A stretch of 12,505 nt of DNA from Verrucomicrobiaceae bacterium (GCA_947463285.1 CANHTV010000066.1:1-12505); one strand, 5' to 3'. Shown: positions 1 to 8,040, counted from the stretch's first letter. Notes: generated by a model not told the origin, from the sequence alone. Numbers and translations are program-made.

Positions 1-192
1 ATTGATCCCGCCAGCCTGCCATCCAACGTCGAGATCACCCACATCAATCTCAATGATGGCACCGTGGAAGGCATGAGACACCGCGAAGCCCCCGTGATCA
101 GCGTGCAGTATCATCCAGAAGCCGCTCCTGGCCCGAATGATGCCAAGTATTTCTTCGCTGAATTTGCCAAGCTCATCGAAACCGCAGGCTGA
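1..192 (+). CDS. carA: Carbamoyl-phosphate synthase small subunit, C-terminal end (partial)
   Basis: The first 63 codons are the 3' end of a gene that begins outside the window and stops at TGA 190-192. The peptide contains the hallmark VISVQYHPEAAPGPNDAKYF, the end of the class I glutamine amidotransferase domain. The His and Glu of HPEA are the second and third members of the Cys-His-Glu catalytic triad. The PGP-D pattern after HPEA is typical of CarA rather than of other amidotransferases such as GuaA or TrpG. CarA hydrolyses glutamine and passes ammonia to CarB, which makes carbamoyl phosphate for pyrimidine and arginine synthesis in the cytoplasm. The nucleophile Cys and the N-terminal domain lie upstream and cannot be checked. 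The next gene is a HAD phosphatase 21 bp later, not carB, so the two synthase subunits are not adjacent on this side. Confidence 0.9.
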   Translation: MDPASLPSNVEITHINLNDGTVEGMRHREAPVISVQYHPEAAPGPNDAKYFFAEFAKLIETAG

Positions 193-213
193 GCCACGCC
201 AACTGCAACCCGC

Positions 214-870
214 ATGTCAGCCCCCATTCGCGCCGTCATTTTTGATTTTGACGGTCTCGTCGTCGATACCGAAAGTACAGGTTACCTGACCTGGAAGGAG
301 ATCTTCCAAGTTCATGGTCATGACCTGCCCGTAGAGCGCTACGCCCAGGTCGTCGGCACCGATTTCAGCACCAGCTACGATCCACGGCGCGACCTCGAAA
401 GCCTCACGGGCCGCGAGTTTGACTGGGAGGCCCAGGAGGTTCTACGGCGGGCTCGGGAGACCGAACTCCGGCACACGTTACAGACGCTGCCAGGAGTGGT
501 TGATCGCCTGCAAGAGGCGGCCCAGCTCGGCCTGCGTACCGCCATCGCCAGCAGCAGCTCCCGCACCTGGATCGACTCATGGATGGAGCAGCTACGTCTG
601 CGTGAGCACTTCCACCACATCACAACCGTGGATGATACCGGCAAGGTCAAACCTGACCCATCCATCTTCATCCACGCCGCTGAAAGCCTCGGAGTCAGCC
701 CCGCTGAAGTGGTCATCTTCGAGGATTCACTCAATGGTCTCAACGCTGCCCGTGCCGCAGGCATGCGCTGCATCGTCGTGCCAGGCCCGATGACCCGTCA
801 CCTCGACTTTGAAGGAGCCTGGAAACGCGTCCAATCTCTCACTGAAGTATCTTTATCAGAGTTCATCTGA
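214..870 (+). CDS. HAD-superfamily hydrolase, beta-phosphoglucomutase-like (subfamily IA)
   Basis: A 218-residue cytoplasmic HAD enzyme with all four motifs visible. Motif I is FDFDG, with the nucleophile Asp11 and acid/base Asp13 followed by LVVDTE. Motif II is the Ser run at 113-116 (IASSSS). Motif III is Lys144/Lys146 in GKVKPDP. Motif IV is EDS (Glu170-Asp171) followed by LNGLNAARAAGM. The helical cap sits between motifs I and II (about residues 18-85), as in subfamily IA. This arrangement is that of the COG0637 group (beta-phosphoglucomutase, 2-deoxyglucose-6-phosphate phosphatase and similar enzymes acting on small phosphorylated sugars). The actual substrate cannot be read from the sequence. 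The ATG at 214 places motif I at residue 11, as usual. It follows carA by 21 bp and may be co-transcribed with it. No Shine-Dalgarno sequence is seen before the start. Confidence 0.88.
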   Translation: MSAPIRAVIFDFDGLVVDTESTGYLTWKEIFQVHGHDLPVERYAQVVGTDFSTSYDPRRDLESLTGREFDWEAQEVLRRARETELRHTLQTLPGVVDRLQEAAQLGLRTAIASSSSRTWIDSWMEQLRLREHFHHITTVDDTGKVKPDPSIFIHAAESLGVSPAEVVIFEDSLNGLNAARAAGMRCIVVPGPMTRHLDFEGAWKRVQSLTEVSLSEFI

Positions 871-874
871 GGGA

Positions 875-898
875 GATTCAATGATTCAATGACTCAAT
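875..898. repeat. Three tandem copies of an 8-bp unit (GATTCAAT) just after a stop codon
   Basis: Positions 875-882 and 883-890 are identical GATTCAAT units, and 891-898 is GACTCAAT (one substitution). The array begins four bases after the stop codon of the HAD gene. It lies in a 224-bp gene-free stretch (871-1094) in which I see no other gene. Confidence 0.85.
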
Positions 899-910
899 AC
901 CTGAATCATT
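880..910. terminator. Possible weak hairpin downstream of the HAD gene
   Basis: AATGATTCA (880-888) and TGAATCATT (902-910) are perfect 9-base inverted repeats with a 13-base loop. They could form a stem downstream of the carA-HAD transcripts. The stem is AT-rich and no T tract follows, so an intrinsic terminator is doubtful. The left arm is also part of the 8-bp tandem repeat, so the symmetry may be a by-product of the repeat. Confidence 0.3.
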
Positions 911-1064
911 TGAGCTAGCGTCCATGCTGCCCGTACGGTTCGGCCCCACCAAGCCAGGACAGTAAACCCGCTAGGACCATGATGCTCAGACCTCGTCTCA
1001 GCAGTAGATGCAGGAAAAGACAGGACACAAATGTCACACAGCAAAACAAGGCTTGGACTTGTCC

Positions 1065-1095
1065 TGAGGCCCGACCTGCATCAGTCTGAGCCTCA
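1065..1095 (+). promoter_or_regulatory. Possible hairpin reaching the ppk1 start codon
   Basis: TGAGGC (1065-1070) can pair with GCCTCA (1090-1095), leaving a 19-base loop. The right arm ends on the A of the ppk1 start codon. There is no Shine-Dalgarno sequence in the loop. A six-base stem with this loop size can arise by chance, so this is only a candidate translational control structure. Confidence 0.2.
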
Positions 1096-3203
1096 TGCCC
1101 TCCCCTGAAGACCATTTTCTCAATCGCGAACTCAGCTGGCTCGCCTTCAATGAACGCGTGCTCGATGAGGCGGCCCGTGCTGAGCTGCCCGTGCTGGAGC
1201 GCGTGAAGTTCCTGGCCATCACCGCCTCTAACTTTGATGAATTCTTCATGGTGCGTGTCGGCGCTCTTCAGTTCATGCGTGAAAAAGGCCTGCGCGCCAA
1301 AGATCTCAGCGGCCTGACACCCAGCCTGCAATGGGATAGCATCCATGATCGCGCCACTGCCTTCATCAGCCGGCAGTATGAGATTCTCAGCCAGCAGCTC
1401 ATCCCGCTGCTCCAGCAGAAAGGCATCCGCAGGCTCAGCACGACAGAACTGACCCCGGCCCAGCGCACTTATTTGGAGGATCACTTCATGGAGCATATCT
1501 TCCCCGTGCTCTCTCCCATCGCGCTCGATGACGCTCCGCGCTTCAGTGTTCCCGCACTGCAAATCATCCTGCTCTGCGCCATCAATACCGGTGAAACCGA
1601 GGTCGCCACGCAGCGCCACGTCGTCTTCACCCTACCCAGCAGCCTGCCTCGCCACATCACCATGCCTGATGCCGATGGCCTGCATCATGCCTATCTGAAC
1701 CTGGAGGACGTGCTCGGCCTCTGCCTGCATCATTATTTCCCGTCAGAAAAAGTCACAGCTACGGCGCGCTTTCGCATCAGCCGGAACTCAGACATCGCTG
1801 CCGATGACGACGTCGTCGATGATCTCGCAGCCGCCATGGAGGGCATCTTGGACAAGCGCCTGCAAAGCCCCGCCATCCGCATCGAGATCGAGCAAGGCGC
1901 ACGCCGTGATCTCATCGCCGTCATCCGTGAACTCTGCGGTGCCAAAAATGCCCAGGTCTTCACCATTCCTGGCGAACTGGATCTCACCACCTACTTTAGC
2001 ATCGCGAATCTGCCAGGGCTGGAGAACCTCAAGGTCGATCCCTGGCCCAGCCACACACCACCGCAGATCACGCCGGGAGAGAGCATGTTTGAGGTCATTA
2101 AACGAGGCGACATCCTGCTGCATCATCCCTATGAGAGCTTTGATCCCGTGCTCGCCCTTTTAGAAGAAGCTGCTGCCGATCCTAGCGTCATCGCCATCAA
2201 GCAGATCCTCTACCGCACAGCTAAAAACAGCCGCGTCGTCGCCGCTCTCGTCAAAGCCGCCGAGGCAGGCAAGCATGTCACCGTGCTCGTGGAGCTGAAA
2301 GCCCGCTTTGATGAAGCTCGCAATCTGGATCGCGCCCATGACCTCCTCAATGCAGGAGCCCAGATCATCTACGGCGTCCATGGCCTGAAAACCCACGCCA
2401 AGATTGCTCTCATCATGCGCCGTGAAGCAGGCCACCTCGTGCGCTACATGCACTACGGCACTGGGAACTACAACGAAGCCACCTCGCGCCTCTACACTGA
2501 CATCAGCTACCTCACCTGCCGTGCGGATTATGGCAGCGATGCCAGCGCCTTTTTTAATACCGTCACCGGGCGTTCGCGCTTCGTGCATTTTACCAAGCTC
2601 TCCATGGCCCCCTTTGGTCTGCGTGAACGACTGCTCAGCATGATCCACAGCGAGACTGAGCGTGCGCGGCAGGGAGAGACCGCCGAGATCATGCTGAAGA
2701 TGAACTCCCTCGAAGATCGCGAGATGATCGAGGCCCTCTATGAAGCCTCTCAGGCAGGTGTCAAAGTCCGCCTGAACATCCGTGGCATCTGCTGCCTGCG
2801 CCCTGGACTCAAGGGCCTGAGTGAAAACATCACCGTCGTCAGCATCATTGATCGCTACCTAGAGCACGCTCGCATTTACATCTTCCGTCAGGGAGGCCGC
2901 CCAGCTGTGTTCATCTCCAGCGCTGACTTCATGAACCGCAACTTGTCGAAACGTGTCGAACTGCTCGTGCCCATTGAGGACAAGGAAGCCCGCAAGCGAC
3001 TCATTCACATCTTGGAGACCCACTTTGCCGACACCTCCCGAGCCCGCCTGCTGCGTCCCGATGGAACCTGGCAGCCCATCCTACCAAGCGCGAAAAAGAA
3101 AGCGCTGCGTTCTCAAGACTGCTTTGCCAGAGAAGCCTCACGCCGCAGCAAGCAGCGCAACCACGCTCCCGACCTGCTCATTCCGCATACCCCGAAGAGC
3201 TAA
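1095..3203 (+). CDS. ppk1: Polyphosphate kinase 1
   Basis: A 702-residue PPK1, which reversibly transfers the terminal phosphate of ATP onto inorganic polyphosphate; it is usually a membrane-associated cytoplasmic oligomer. The N-terminal domain has the family opening FLNRELSWLAFNERVL and the nucleotide-contacting SNFDEFF (Asn46). In the C1 domain, Arg374 (ILYRT) and Arg404 (ARFDEARN) match the phosphate/Mg-binding arginines. His434 in LKTHAK is the expected autophosphorylated histidine, and His453 lies in MHYGTGNYNE. In C2, His591 (YLEHARIYIF) and the FISSADFMNRNL motif are intact. These positions run one behind the E. coli numbering, supporting the ATG at 1095 and an active enzyme. About 25 residues after the conserved RSQ near 672 form a basic tail. 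The gene is flanked by a 224-bp gap upstream and a convergent hairpin downstream, so it is probably monocistronic. No phosphatase partner (ppx) is adjacent. Confidence 0.97.
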   Translation: MPSPEDHFLNRELSWLAFNERVLDEAARAELPVLERVKFLAITASNFDEFFMVRVGALQFMREKGLRAKDLSGLTPSLQWDSIHDRATAFISRQYEILSQQLIPLLQQKGIRRLSTTELTPAQRTYLEDHFMEHIFPVLSPIALDDAPRFSVPALQIILLCAINTGETEVATQRHVVFTLPSSLPRHITMPDADGLHHAYLNLEDVLGLCLHHYFPSEKVTATARFRISRNSDIAADDDVVDDLAAAMEGILDKRLQSPAIRIEIEQGARRDLIAVIRELCGAKNAQVFTIPGELDLTTYFSIANLPGLENLKVDPWPSHTPPQITPGESMFEVIKRGDILLHHPYESFDPVLALLEEAAADPSVIAIKQILYRTAKNSRVVAALVKAAEAGKHVTVLVELKARFDEARNLDRAHDLLNAGAQIIYGVHGLKTHAKIALIMRREAGHLVRYMHYGTGNYNEATSRLYTDISYLTCRADYGSDASAFFNTVTGRSRFVHFTKLSMAPFGLRERLLSMIHSETERARQGETAEIMLKMNSLEDREMIEALYEASQAGVKVRLNIRGICCLRPGLKGLSENITVVSIIDRYLEHARIYIFRQGGRPAVFISSADFMNRNLSKRVELLVPIEDKEARKRLIHILETHFADTSRARLLRPDGTWQPILPSAKKKALRSQDCFAREASRRSKQRNHAPDLLIPHTPKS

Positions 3204-3309
3204 GCTGAGGCCTCGCCGAAGCTGCCTGAATCCCATGTCAGTGTATAGGCTCATCTTCTCATGACATTCAAAGCAGTCAGTGGAAGATCAAGACTCACGA
3301 TCTGAGCGC

Positions 3310-3330
3310 TGCGGGCAAGGAGTGCCCGCA
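3310..3330. terminator. Bidirectional hairpin between convergent ppk1 and the NdpA-like gene
   Basis: TGCGGGCA (3310-3317) and TGCCCGCA (3323-3330) form a perfect 8-bp GC-rich stem with the 5-base loop AGGAG. It lies in the 154-bp gap between two genes that point towards each other, where one structure could stop transcription from both sides. There is no good T tract on either side (only CACTTTCG to the right). It may be a Rho-independent-like pause site, an mRNA 3'-end stabiliser, or a copy of a dispersed palindromic repeat. Confidence 0.55.
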
Positions 3331-3357
3331 TCACTTTCGATAACAAGGACACACGCC

Positions 3358-4431
3358 TCACTGAGGCTGGGCTGAAAGATCCTGGTTGTAATAGACCTTG
3401 ATGAACTTCATGCCTTTGCGCTCGTCATAGCCACGCTCCAGCACGGGATCATTTTCGGTGGAGAGTGTGGATTTGACGTGAATCTCCACACCTGTGTCCA
3501 GTTTCAGCACGGCACTGATGCGTTTCTTGGCCTTGCTGACATCTTTCTTGGAGATCTCAAAACGTGTCTCCAGCGGTTGCCCCTGCTCCTCCTCGACTCG
3601 AGCGCGATGCTGCTGGAATTTCTCCATGGCATCAGGGGTTTTCAGCACTTCCTGCTCGAACTCCTGAAGGTCGAAACTCTCACGTTCTTCAAAGTAATCC
3701 AAGGCCTGACGCGCGGTGTTGCAGGTCTCCCATGGCGGTGTGTCTTCCTCTGGCTTCTGCTCTTCGACAAATGACACGGCCATCTTGGCGTAGGCGTTGG
3801 TCAGAAACGCAGCATCAGGAACGGCCTCGACGCCGAGGAAGTCGCGGGTCCAGAAGCGTGCATCGGTGCCACTGCGATCAAAGGTGAGCACGTAGTAACC
3901 TTTGTTCTGCCAGTGGTCGATGATGAGGCAGCCTTTGTCGATCTTCTCGGGGTGAATCCCCTGCTCCGTTGAGATGCGCAGGTCACCATTCTCCGTGGTG
4001 ATGGTGAGGAAGGGGGTGACGCTTTCAGATTTCAAGATGCAAAGAGCCTGCACCAGTTCGCCCTCGATATGGATCTCCTTGATGTGGGCGATGCAGAGGT
4101 CGCCAGACTTGATGTTCGGATGATTGGACTTGGAATACAGCCGCTTGGCGATCTCGCAGCCACGGGCCAGAAAGGACTCAGGTTCGGCAAAAGCGGCCTT
4201 CGCGCAGTTGTTCATCTCATGCTGGGTGAGTGATGAATGATGAGTGAAACGATGCGCCATCAGATTCTTGAAGGGCTTCAGAAAGATAGCCGTGAGCGCA
4301 GCCTGATCCTGCTCGGCGATTTCAAAGACATCCTTGGACGTAAGCAGAGGCTCATCACGCTGCGGATGACCGATTTTTGCAAGCACCAGACGCGTGGCGG
4401 TGGCGGTATTCAGACGAAGTTTGACGGACAT
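3358..4431 (-). CDS. Nucleoid-associated protein, NdpA/YejK family (PF04245-like)
   Basis: A 357-residue soluble protein with no signal peptide or membrane segment. The central block, about residues 85-215, resembles bacterial nucleoid-associated (NA37/YejK) proteins. It has ARGCEIAKRLYSKSNHP, then KSGDLCIAHIKEIHIEGE, then KSESVTPFLTI, then an EQGI-x-PEKIDKGCLII segment, and then ARFWTRDFLGV. This order is what I know from the shorter Bacteroidetes-type members, so I assign the family by remembered pattern rather than by a search. The family is linked to nucleoid binding, but its molecular role is poorly defined. The second half is rich in Glu/Lys and probably helical (about 225-300), ending in a beta-rich segment with VEIHVKSTL. 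ATG 4431 lies 36 bp after the stop of the M16 peptidase gene on the same strand, which suggests co-transcription. No Shine-Dalgarno sequence is visible; the bases before the ATG are pyrimidine-rich. Confidence 0.75.
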   Translation of the reverse strand: MSVKLRLNTATATRLVLAKIGHPQRDEPLLTSKDVFEIAEQDQAALTAIFLKPFKNLMAHRFTHHSSLTQHEMNNCAKAAFAEPESFLARGCEIAKRLYSKSNHPNIKSGDLCIAHIKEIHIEGELVQALCILKSESVTPFLTITTENGDLRISTEQGIHPEKIDKGCLIIDHWQNKGYYVLTFDRSGTDARFWTRDFLGVEAVPDAAFLTNAYAKMAVSFVEEQKPEEDTPPWETCNTARQALDYFEERESFDLQEFEQEVLKTPDAMEKFQQHRARVEEEQGQPLETRFEISKKDVSKAKKRISAVLKLDTGVEIHVKSTLSTENDPVLERGYDERKGMKFIKVYYNQDLSAQPQ

Positions 4432-4467
4432 GAGGAAGAACTGAGAAAAGATTTAACCAGTGATGAA

Positions 4468-7053
4468 TCACGCATTCACCTGCGGCATGACGCGCACGAT
4501 TTGAGCACGAGCCGTGCTAAGATAGGCCTTGGCGACACGGCGGATGTCTTGATCCGAAATGGCTGCCATGATGTCGGGCAGCTTTTGGAAATGAGCGTGG
4601 CCGAGTCCATTCAGTTCATTCCAGCCATAGGCATCAGCGAGGCTGGAATTTCCCTGCTGAGCACGTAGCCAGGACGAGCGCCAGGCGGTTTTGGCACGTT
4701 GGATCTCCTCAGCCGTGAGGCCGTTTTTAGCCAGATCTTCGATGAGACTCAGCATCTCCTGCTGAGCGAGGTCGATCTTTGTCACATCAGTGCCCACATA
4801 GAAGTAAAAGCCACCTGCTCCAAAGGCCGCAAACTGCTGAGCGCCGACATAGTAAGCCAGCCCCAGCTCTTCGCGGATACGATTAAAAAGTCGGCTACCC
4901 ATATCACTGCAAGCTTCGTCGATGAGCGCCAGTGCATGACTGTCTGAATGATGAAGGCCAACCCCACGGAAGCCGATGACCAACACGGCCTGCTCCTTTT
5001 CCATGTGCAGGGTATGCGTGACTGATTTCACCTTGGCAGGCTTTGGCAGCTCTGGGAAGACGCGCCGCTCACCACGCGGCAGCTTGCCAAAGCTGGCCTC
5101 CACGAGCTTGCGCACCTCTGCCAGCTTTACGTCTCCGACGATGCTGAGCACGCCATTGCCGCCGAGCAGTGATGCTTTCATGAGGGCCCGGCAATCCGAG
5201 ACTTTGAGGGCTTTCACGGAGGTTTCTGTGCCCAAGGCAGTGCGGGCAAAGCATTCTCCGGCGAAGATCTCCGCACGCGCATGACGCAGTGCGACGGTGA
5301 GCGGATCTTCCTTCTCTTCCTGAAGGCGGGCGATCTGACGTTTTTGGACCTCGATCAATTCCGCAGCGGGCAACTTGGCGTTTTGGATCAAGTCAGCGAT
5401 TAGGGACAATCCTGCGGCTTCGTCTCCACGCATAACATCCGCACCAAGGATAAATCGATGCGCATCTGAGGTGCATTGAAGCCCACCACCGCGATTCTCC
5501 AACTCAGCAGCGATCTGAGCCGCGCTGCGTGTCTGAGTGCCTTTCAGCAGCATGGCTGATGTGATCAGTGTCACCCCGGCATTGGCATCTGTCTCGGCTG
5601 GCACGCCAGACAGGAATCCTGCACGAATGGAAACCAACGGCAGGCGTGGATTTTCCTGGACCAGCAGCGTCAGTCCATTTTTCAAAACCACGCGCTGTAC
5701 TTCGTCCTGAGCCTTGACCGCAGTGGCAGTGAGACTGCTGGCTGGCATCTTCGGCCCCACGGTGACAACATTGCAGGTCTCATCGAGCAAGTAGCGCCGT
5801 GCCACATCACGAATCGCCTCTGGGGTCAAATCGCGGATGTTGTTCAGATAATGCTGTCCGTATTCCAGACTGCCGACATTCAACCAGCCATGTCCAATGG
5901 AGGCCGCCTGGCCTTTGGTCGAGCTGAGCGTGCGCAGCTGCCCGCTCAGTGTGGCACTTACGGCCTTGGCCAGTTCACTCTTTGTCGGGCCTTTGGCCTG
6001 CATCAGCTTGATGACTGATTTCATGGCCTCCATGCAGGCCGTGACCTGCTCGGGGTCACATTCAGCATCCGTATTGAAGACCCCACATTCCTGCGCCCCC
6101 CAGGCACCAGCCCATACGGAATGAGCAATGCTGCGCTTTTCACGAAGTTCCTGGAACAAGCGCGAGCTGCGACCGGAGCCTAACAAAAAAGCCAGAACAT
6201 CCAGCGCCGCCTTGTCAGGATGACCATCTCCCGGGATCTGCCAGCCCAGAGCTACATGCGTGAGCTCCGTGGCGAAGTCCTTGTGATTCACGCGGGCACC
6301 AAGTTGACGGGGCTCCTGAGGTAGCAACACAGGCTGGTAACGGCGGCGCTGCCAACAACCGAGGTGCTTTTCCACAGCGGCAAAAACATCTTCAGATTTC
6401 ACGGCTCCAGCGATGACGATGAAGCAGTTGTTTGGCACGTAATGGCGCTGCACAAAGCCCGCCACATCGTCACGAGTCATCTGATCAAAAATCGCCCGAT
6501 GCCCGATGATTGGATGACGCAGCGGATGCTGACGAAAGCAGGTGGACTGCACCAGATGCTGAAGCTGTGAGCCCGGATCATCATTGCCCATCGCCATTTC
6601 ACGCCGGATCACATCCTGCTCTTTTTCCAACTCAGCCGCGTCAATGCGGGAATGCATGACCATGTCAGCGAGGATCTCAAGATAACCCTCGGCATGATCT
6701 GCAAGGCCGTCGATCCAGTACACCGTGCGGTTAAAGGTGGTGTAGGCATTCACATAACCACCGAGTTTTTGGATGCCTTGAGAAATCTCCTGCGCACCGC
6801 GTTTCCAGGTGCCTTTGAAAAGCATGTGCTCCACGCAGTGAGCCAGGCCGGCACCAGTCCACTGTTCTTCATGCAGACTGCCTGCCTTGACCCATACCTG
6901 CACGCTGACGAGAGGGTGCTGTTGATCTTCATGCACGATGACCTCCAGTCCATTCTCTAAAGTCCGAACCTGGGCCTGCATCGGAGGCACCTTCAGTGAT
7001 GGAGTGGGTTTAGCGGATTTGACGGAGAGGGAAGAGGAAGAGCGGGCAGGCAT
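4468..7053 (-). CDS. Two-domain M16 (pitrilysin/insulinase) zinc metallopeptidase
   Basis: An M16 peptidase with two homologous halves. Counting from a GTG at 7074, the N-terminal half has the inverted zinc motif HCVEH (His79, catalytic Glu82, His83). The third zinc ligand is Glu159 in VIRREM, with the conserved Glu152 seven residues earlier. GGYVNAYTTFNRTVYW is the usual strand after the motif. The C-terminal half lacks HxxEH, as expected, and carries the conserved RIREELGLAYYVG substrate-pocket motif. M16 enzymes degrade or process peptides inside a clamshell. No signal peptide is visible, so a cytoplasmic location is likeliest. Three starts are possible: GTG 7074, ATG 7053 (chosen) and ATG 6981. 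The last removes a Ser/Lys/Pro-rich tail and has a GAAGG nine bases upstream, the only Shine-Dalgarno-like site I found. Divergent from the AraC gene; followed by the NdpA-like gene. Confidence 0.93.
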   Translation of the reverse strand: MPARSSSSLSVKSAKPTPSLKVPPMQAQVRTLENGLEVIVHEDQQHPLVSVQVWVKAGSLHEEQWTGAGLAHCVEHMLFKGTWKRGAQEISQGIQKLGGYVNAYTTFNRTVYWIDGLADHAEGYLEILADMVMHSRIDAAELEKEQDVIRREMAMGNDDPGSQLQHLVQSTCFRQHPLRHPIIGHRAIFDQMTRDDVAGFVQRHYVPNNCFIVIAGAVKSEDVFAAVEKHLGCWQRRRYQPVLLPQEPRQLGARVNHKDFATELTHVALGWQIPGDGHPDKAALDVLAFLLGSGRSSRLFQELREKRSIAHSVWAGAWGAQECGVFNTDAECDPEQVTACMEAMKSVIKLMQAKGPTKSELAKAVSATLSGQLRTLSSTKGQAASIGHGWLNVGSLEYGQHYLNNIRDLTPEAIRDVARRYLLDETCNVVTVGPKMPASSLTATAVKAQDEVQRVVLKNGLTLLVQENPRLPLVSIRAGFLSGVPAETDANAGVTLITSAMLLKGTQTRSAAQIAAELENRGGGLQCTSDAHRFILGADVMRGDEAAGLSLIADLIQNAKLPAAELIEVQKRQIARLQEEKEDPLTVALRHARAEIFAGECFARTALGTETSVKALKVSDCRALMKASLLGGNGVLSIVGDVKLAEVRKLVEASFGKLPRGERRVFPELPKPAKVKSVTHTLHMEKEQAVLVIGFRGVGLHHSDSHALALIDEACSDMGSRLFNRIREELGLAYYVGAQQFAAFGAGGFYFYVGTDVTKIDLAQQEMLSLIEDLAKNGLTAEEIQRAKTAWRSSWLRAQQGNSSLADAYGWNELNGLGHAHFQKLPDIMAAISDQDIRRVAKAYLSTARAQIVRVMPQVNA

Positions 7054-7159
7054 GGAGGGCGTGAGGCATGGCACGGGCTCAGGTCATGAGCAAGCAATCG
7101 CTGCATCCGAGATTCAGCCTCGACAAACTCAGCCGCACATGGATATGTCTTATCCAATC

Positions 7160-8020
7160 ATGACCACAACCACACCTCAGACGGTCTTTTTGACCAATTT
7201 ATATGCCACGCCTGCGGACTGGCAGCGTGACTTGTTTTATTCCGTGGTTCGCGGCGGTCATCTCAAGGCGGGCCTGGACCATCGCATTCAAAGAGACACT
7301 TACCCTGGGCATGAACTCATCCTCTGTTTGTCTGGGAGAGGATGGACTCAAATCAATGGCCGCCGCCATGATGTCACCGCCGGCGATCTGCTTTGGGTAA
7401 ACTGTCACCACCCACACATCTATGGTACCCATACCAAATCGCCGTGGGAACTTTATTGGATGCGTATTGAAGGCCGCCCGCTGGAACGCGTCGCGAATCT
7501 GCTTGAAACCAAATCACAACCGGTCATCCGCAGCTTCAATGCCAAGGCGGCGATGCAAGAATTCGAACGCACGTTTCAGCACATGATCGGCTCACGCCCG
7601 AGCGATGCTGCCATGGTCAATGCAGCCGTGACAGCACTGATCGCCCTGGCTTTCGAGGCGAGACTTTCTGATCCTGACATGATCCGCCCAGAGCTGCCAA
7701 TGCCCGTGCAGAAAGCCATCGAGAAGATGCGGCTCTATTTTCACACCCCGATTCGTGTGGCAGAGCTAGCTCTCCTCGCAGGCATGAGCGAGAGCCATTT
7801 TAGCCGGCTTTTCAAATCAGCCATCGGCACCAGCCCCATTGACTGGCTTCGGCGAGAGAGGATTAATCAGGCCAAACATCGACTCATCGAATCCGATGAT
7901 CCGATCAAAGAAATCGCGAGGCAGGTGGGCTACAGCGATCAGTTTTTCTTCAGTAAAGATTTCAAGAAAATGACCAAACTGACCCCCACTCAGTTTCGTG
8001 ATGAAGAAAAACCACATTAA
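7160..8020 (+). CDS. AraC-family transcriptional regulator
   Basis: A 286-residue regulator (counted from ATG 7160). The N-terminal half (about 8-150) looks like the AraC cupin-type ligand domain, with TYPGHELILCLSGRGWTQIN near residue 48 and GDLLWVNCHHPHIYG near 75. The C-terminal domain starts near residue 198 and holds two helix-turn-helix units. The first is VAELALLAGMSESHFSRLFK. The second is IKEIARQVGYSDQFFFSKDF, followed by KMTKLTPTQFR, the AraC signature region. Such proteins usually respond to a sugar or other small molecule and bind direct repeats in DNA. The ligand here is unknown. ATG 7139 and 7145 are also possible and none has a Shine-Dalgarno sequence. The frame stays open back to 6938, but that would overlap the divergent M16 gene. 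Candidate targets are its own promoter, the M16-NdpA unit and the AT-rich region just downstream. Confidence 0.9.
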   Translation: MTTTTPQTVFLTNLYATPADWQRDLFYSVVRGGHLKAGLDHRIQRDTYPGHELILCLSGRGWTQINGRRHDVTAGDLLWVNCHHPHIYGTHTKSPWELYWMRIEGRPLERVANLLETKSQPVIRSFNAKAAMQEFERTFQHMIGSRPSDAAMVNAAVTALIALAFEARLSDPDMIRPELPMPVQKAIEKMRLYFHTPIRVAELALLAGMSESHFSRLFKSAIGTSPIDWLRRERINQAKHRLIESDDPIKEIARQVGYSDQFFFSKDFKKMTKLTPTQFRDEEKPH

Positions 8021-8040
8021 ACAGGCGAACCAAAAGGGTG

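Noticed and set aside
1024..1037. Possible Pho-box-like sequence upstream of ppk1 (GACA-CAAA-TGTCAC)
   Set aside because: Only a 4-bp inverted match is present. The two 7-bp direct repeats with correct spacing expected of a PhoB site are not seen.
915..1619. A 234-codon open frame on the minus strand covering the ppk1 5' end
   Set aside because: It is antisense to a well-supported PPK1 coding region, has no recognisable motif, and is explained by the codon bias of the sense strand. The same holds for the minus-strand frame at 2160-2648.
4237..4668. A 143-codon plus-strand frame across the M16/NdpA junction
   Set aside because: It overlaps the 5' end of the NdpA-like gene and the 3' end of the M16 gene on the opposite strand and shows no family features.
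6938..7159. Upstream extension of the AraC gene
   Set aside because: The extension reads through the opposite-strand start of the M16 gene. It is Glu/Gly-rich without similarity to the AraC ligand domain, which begins close to 7160.
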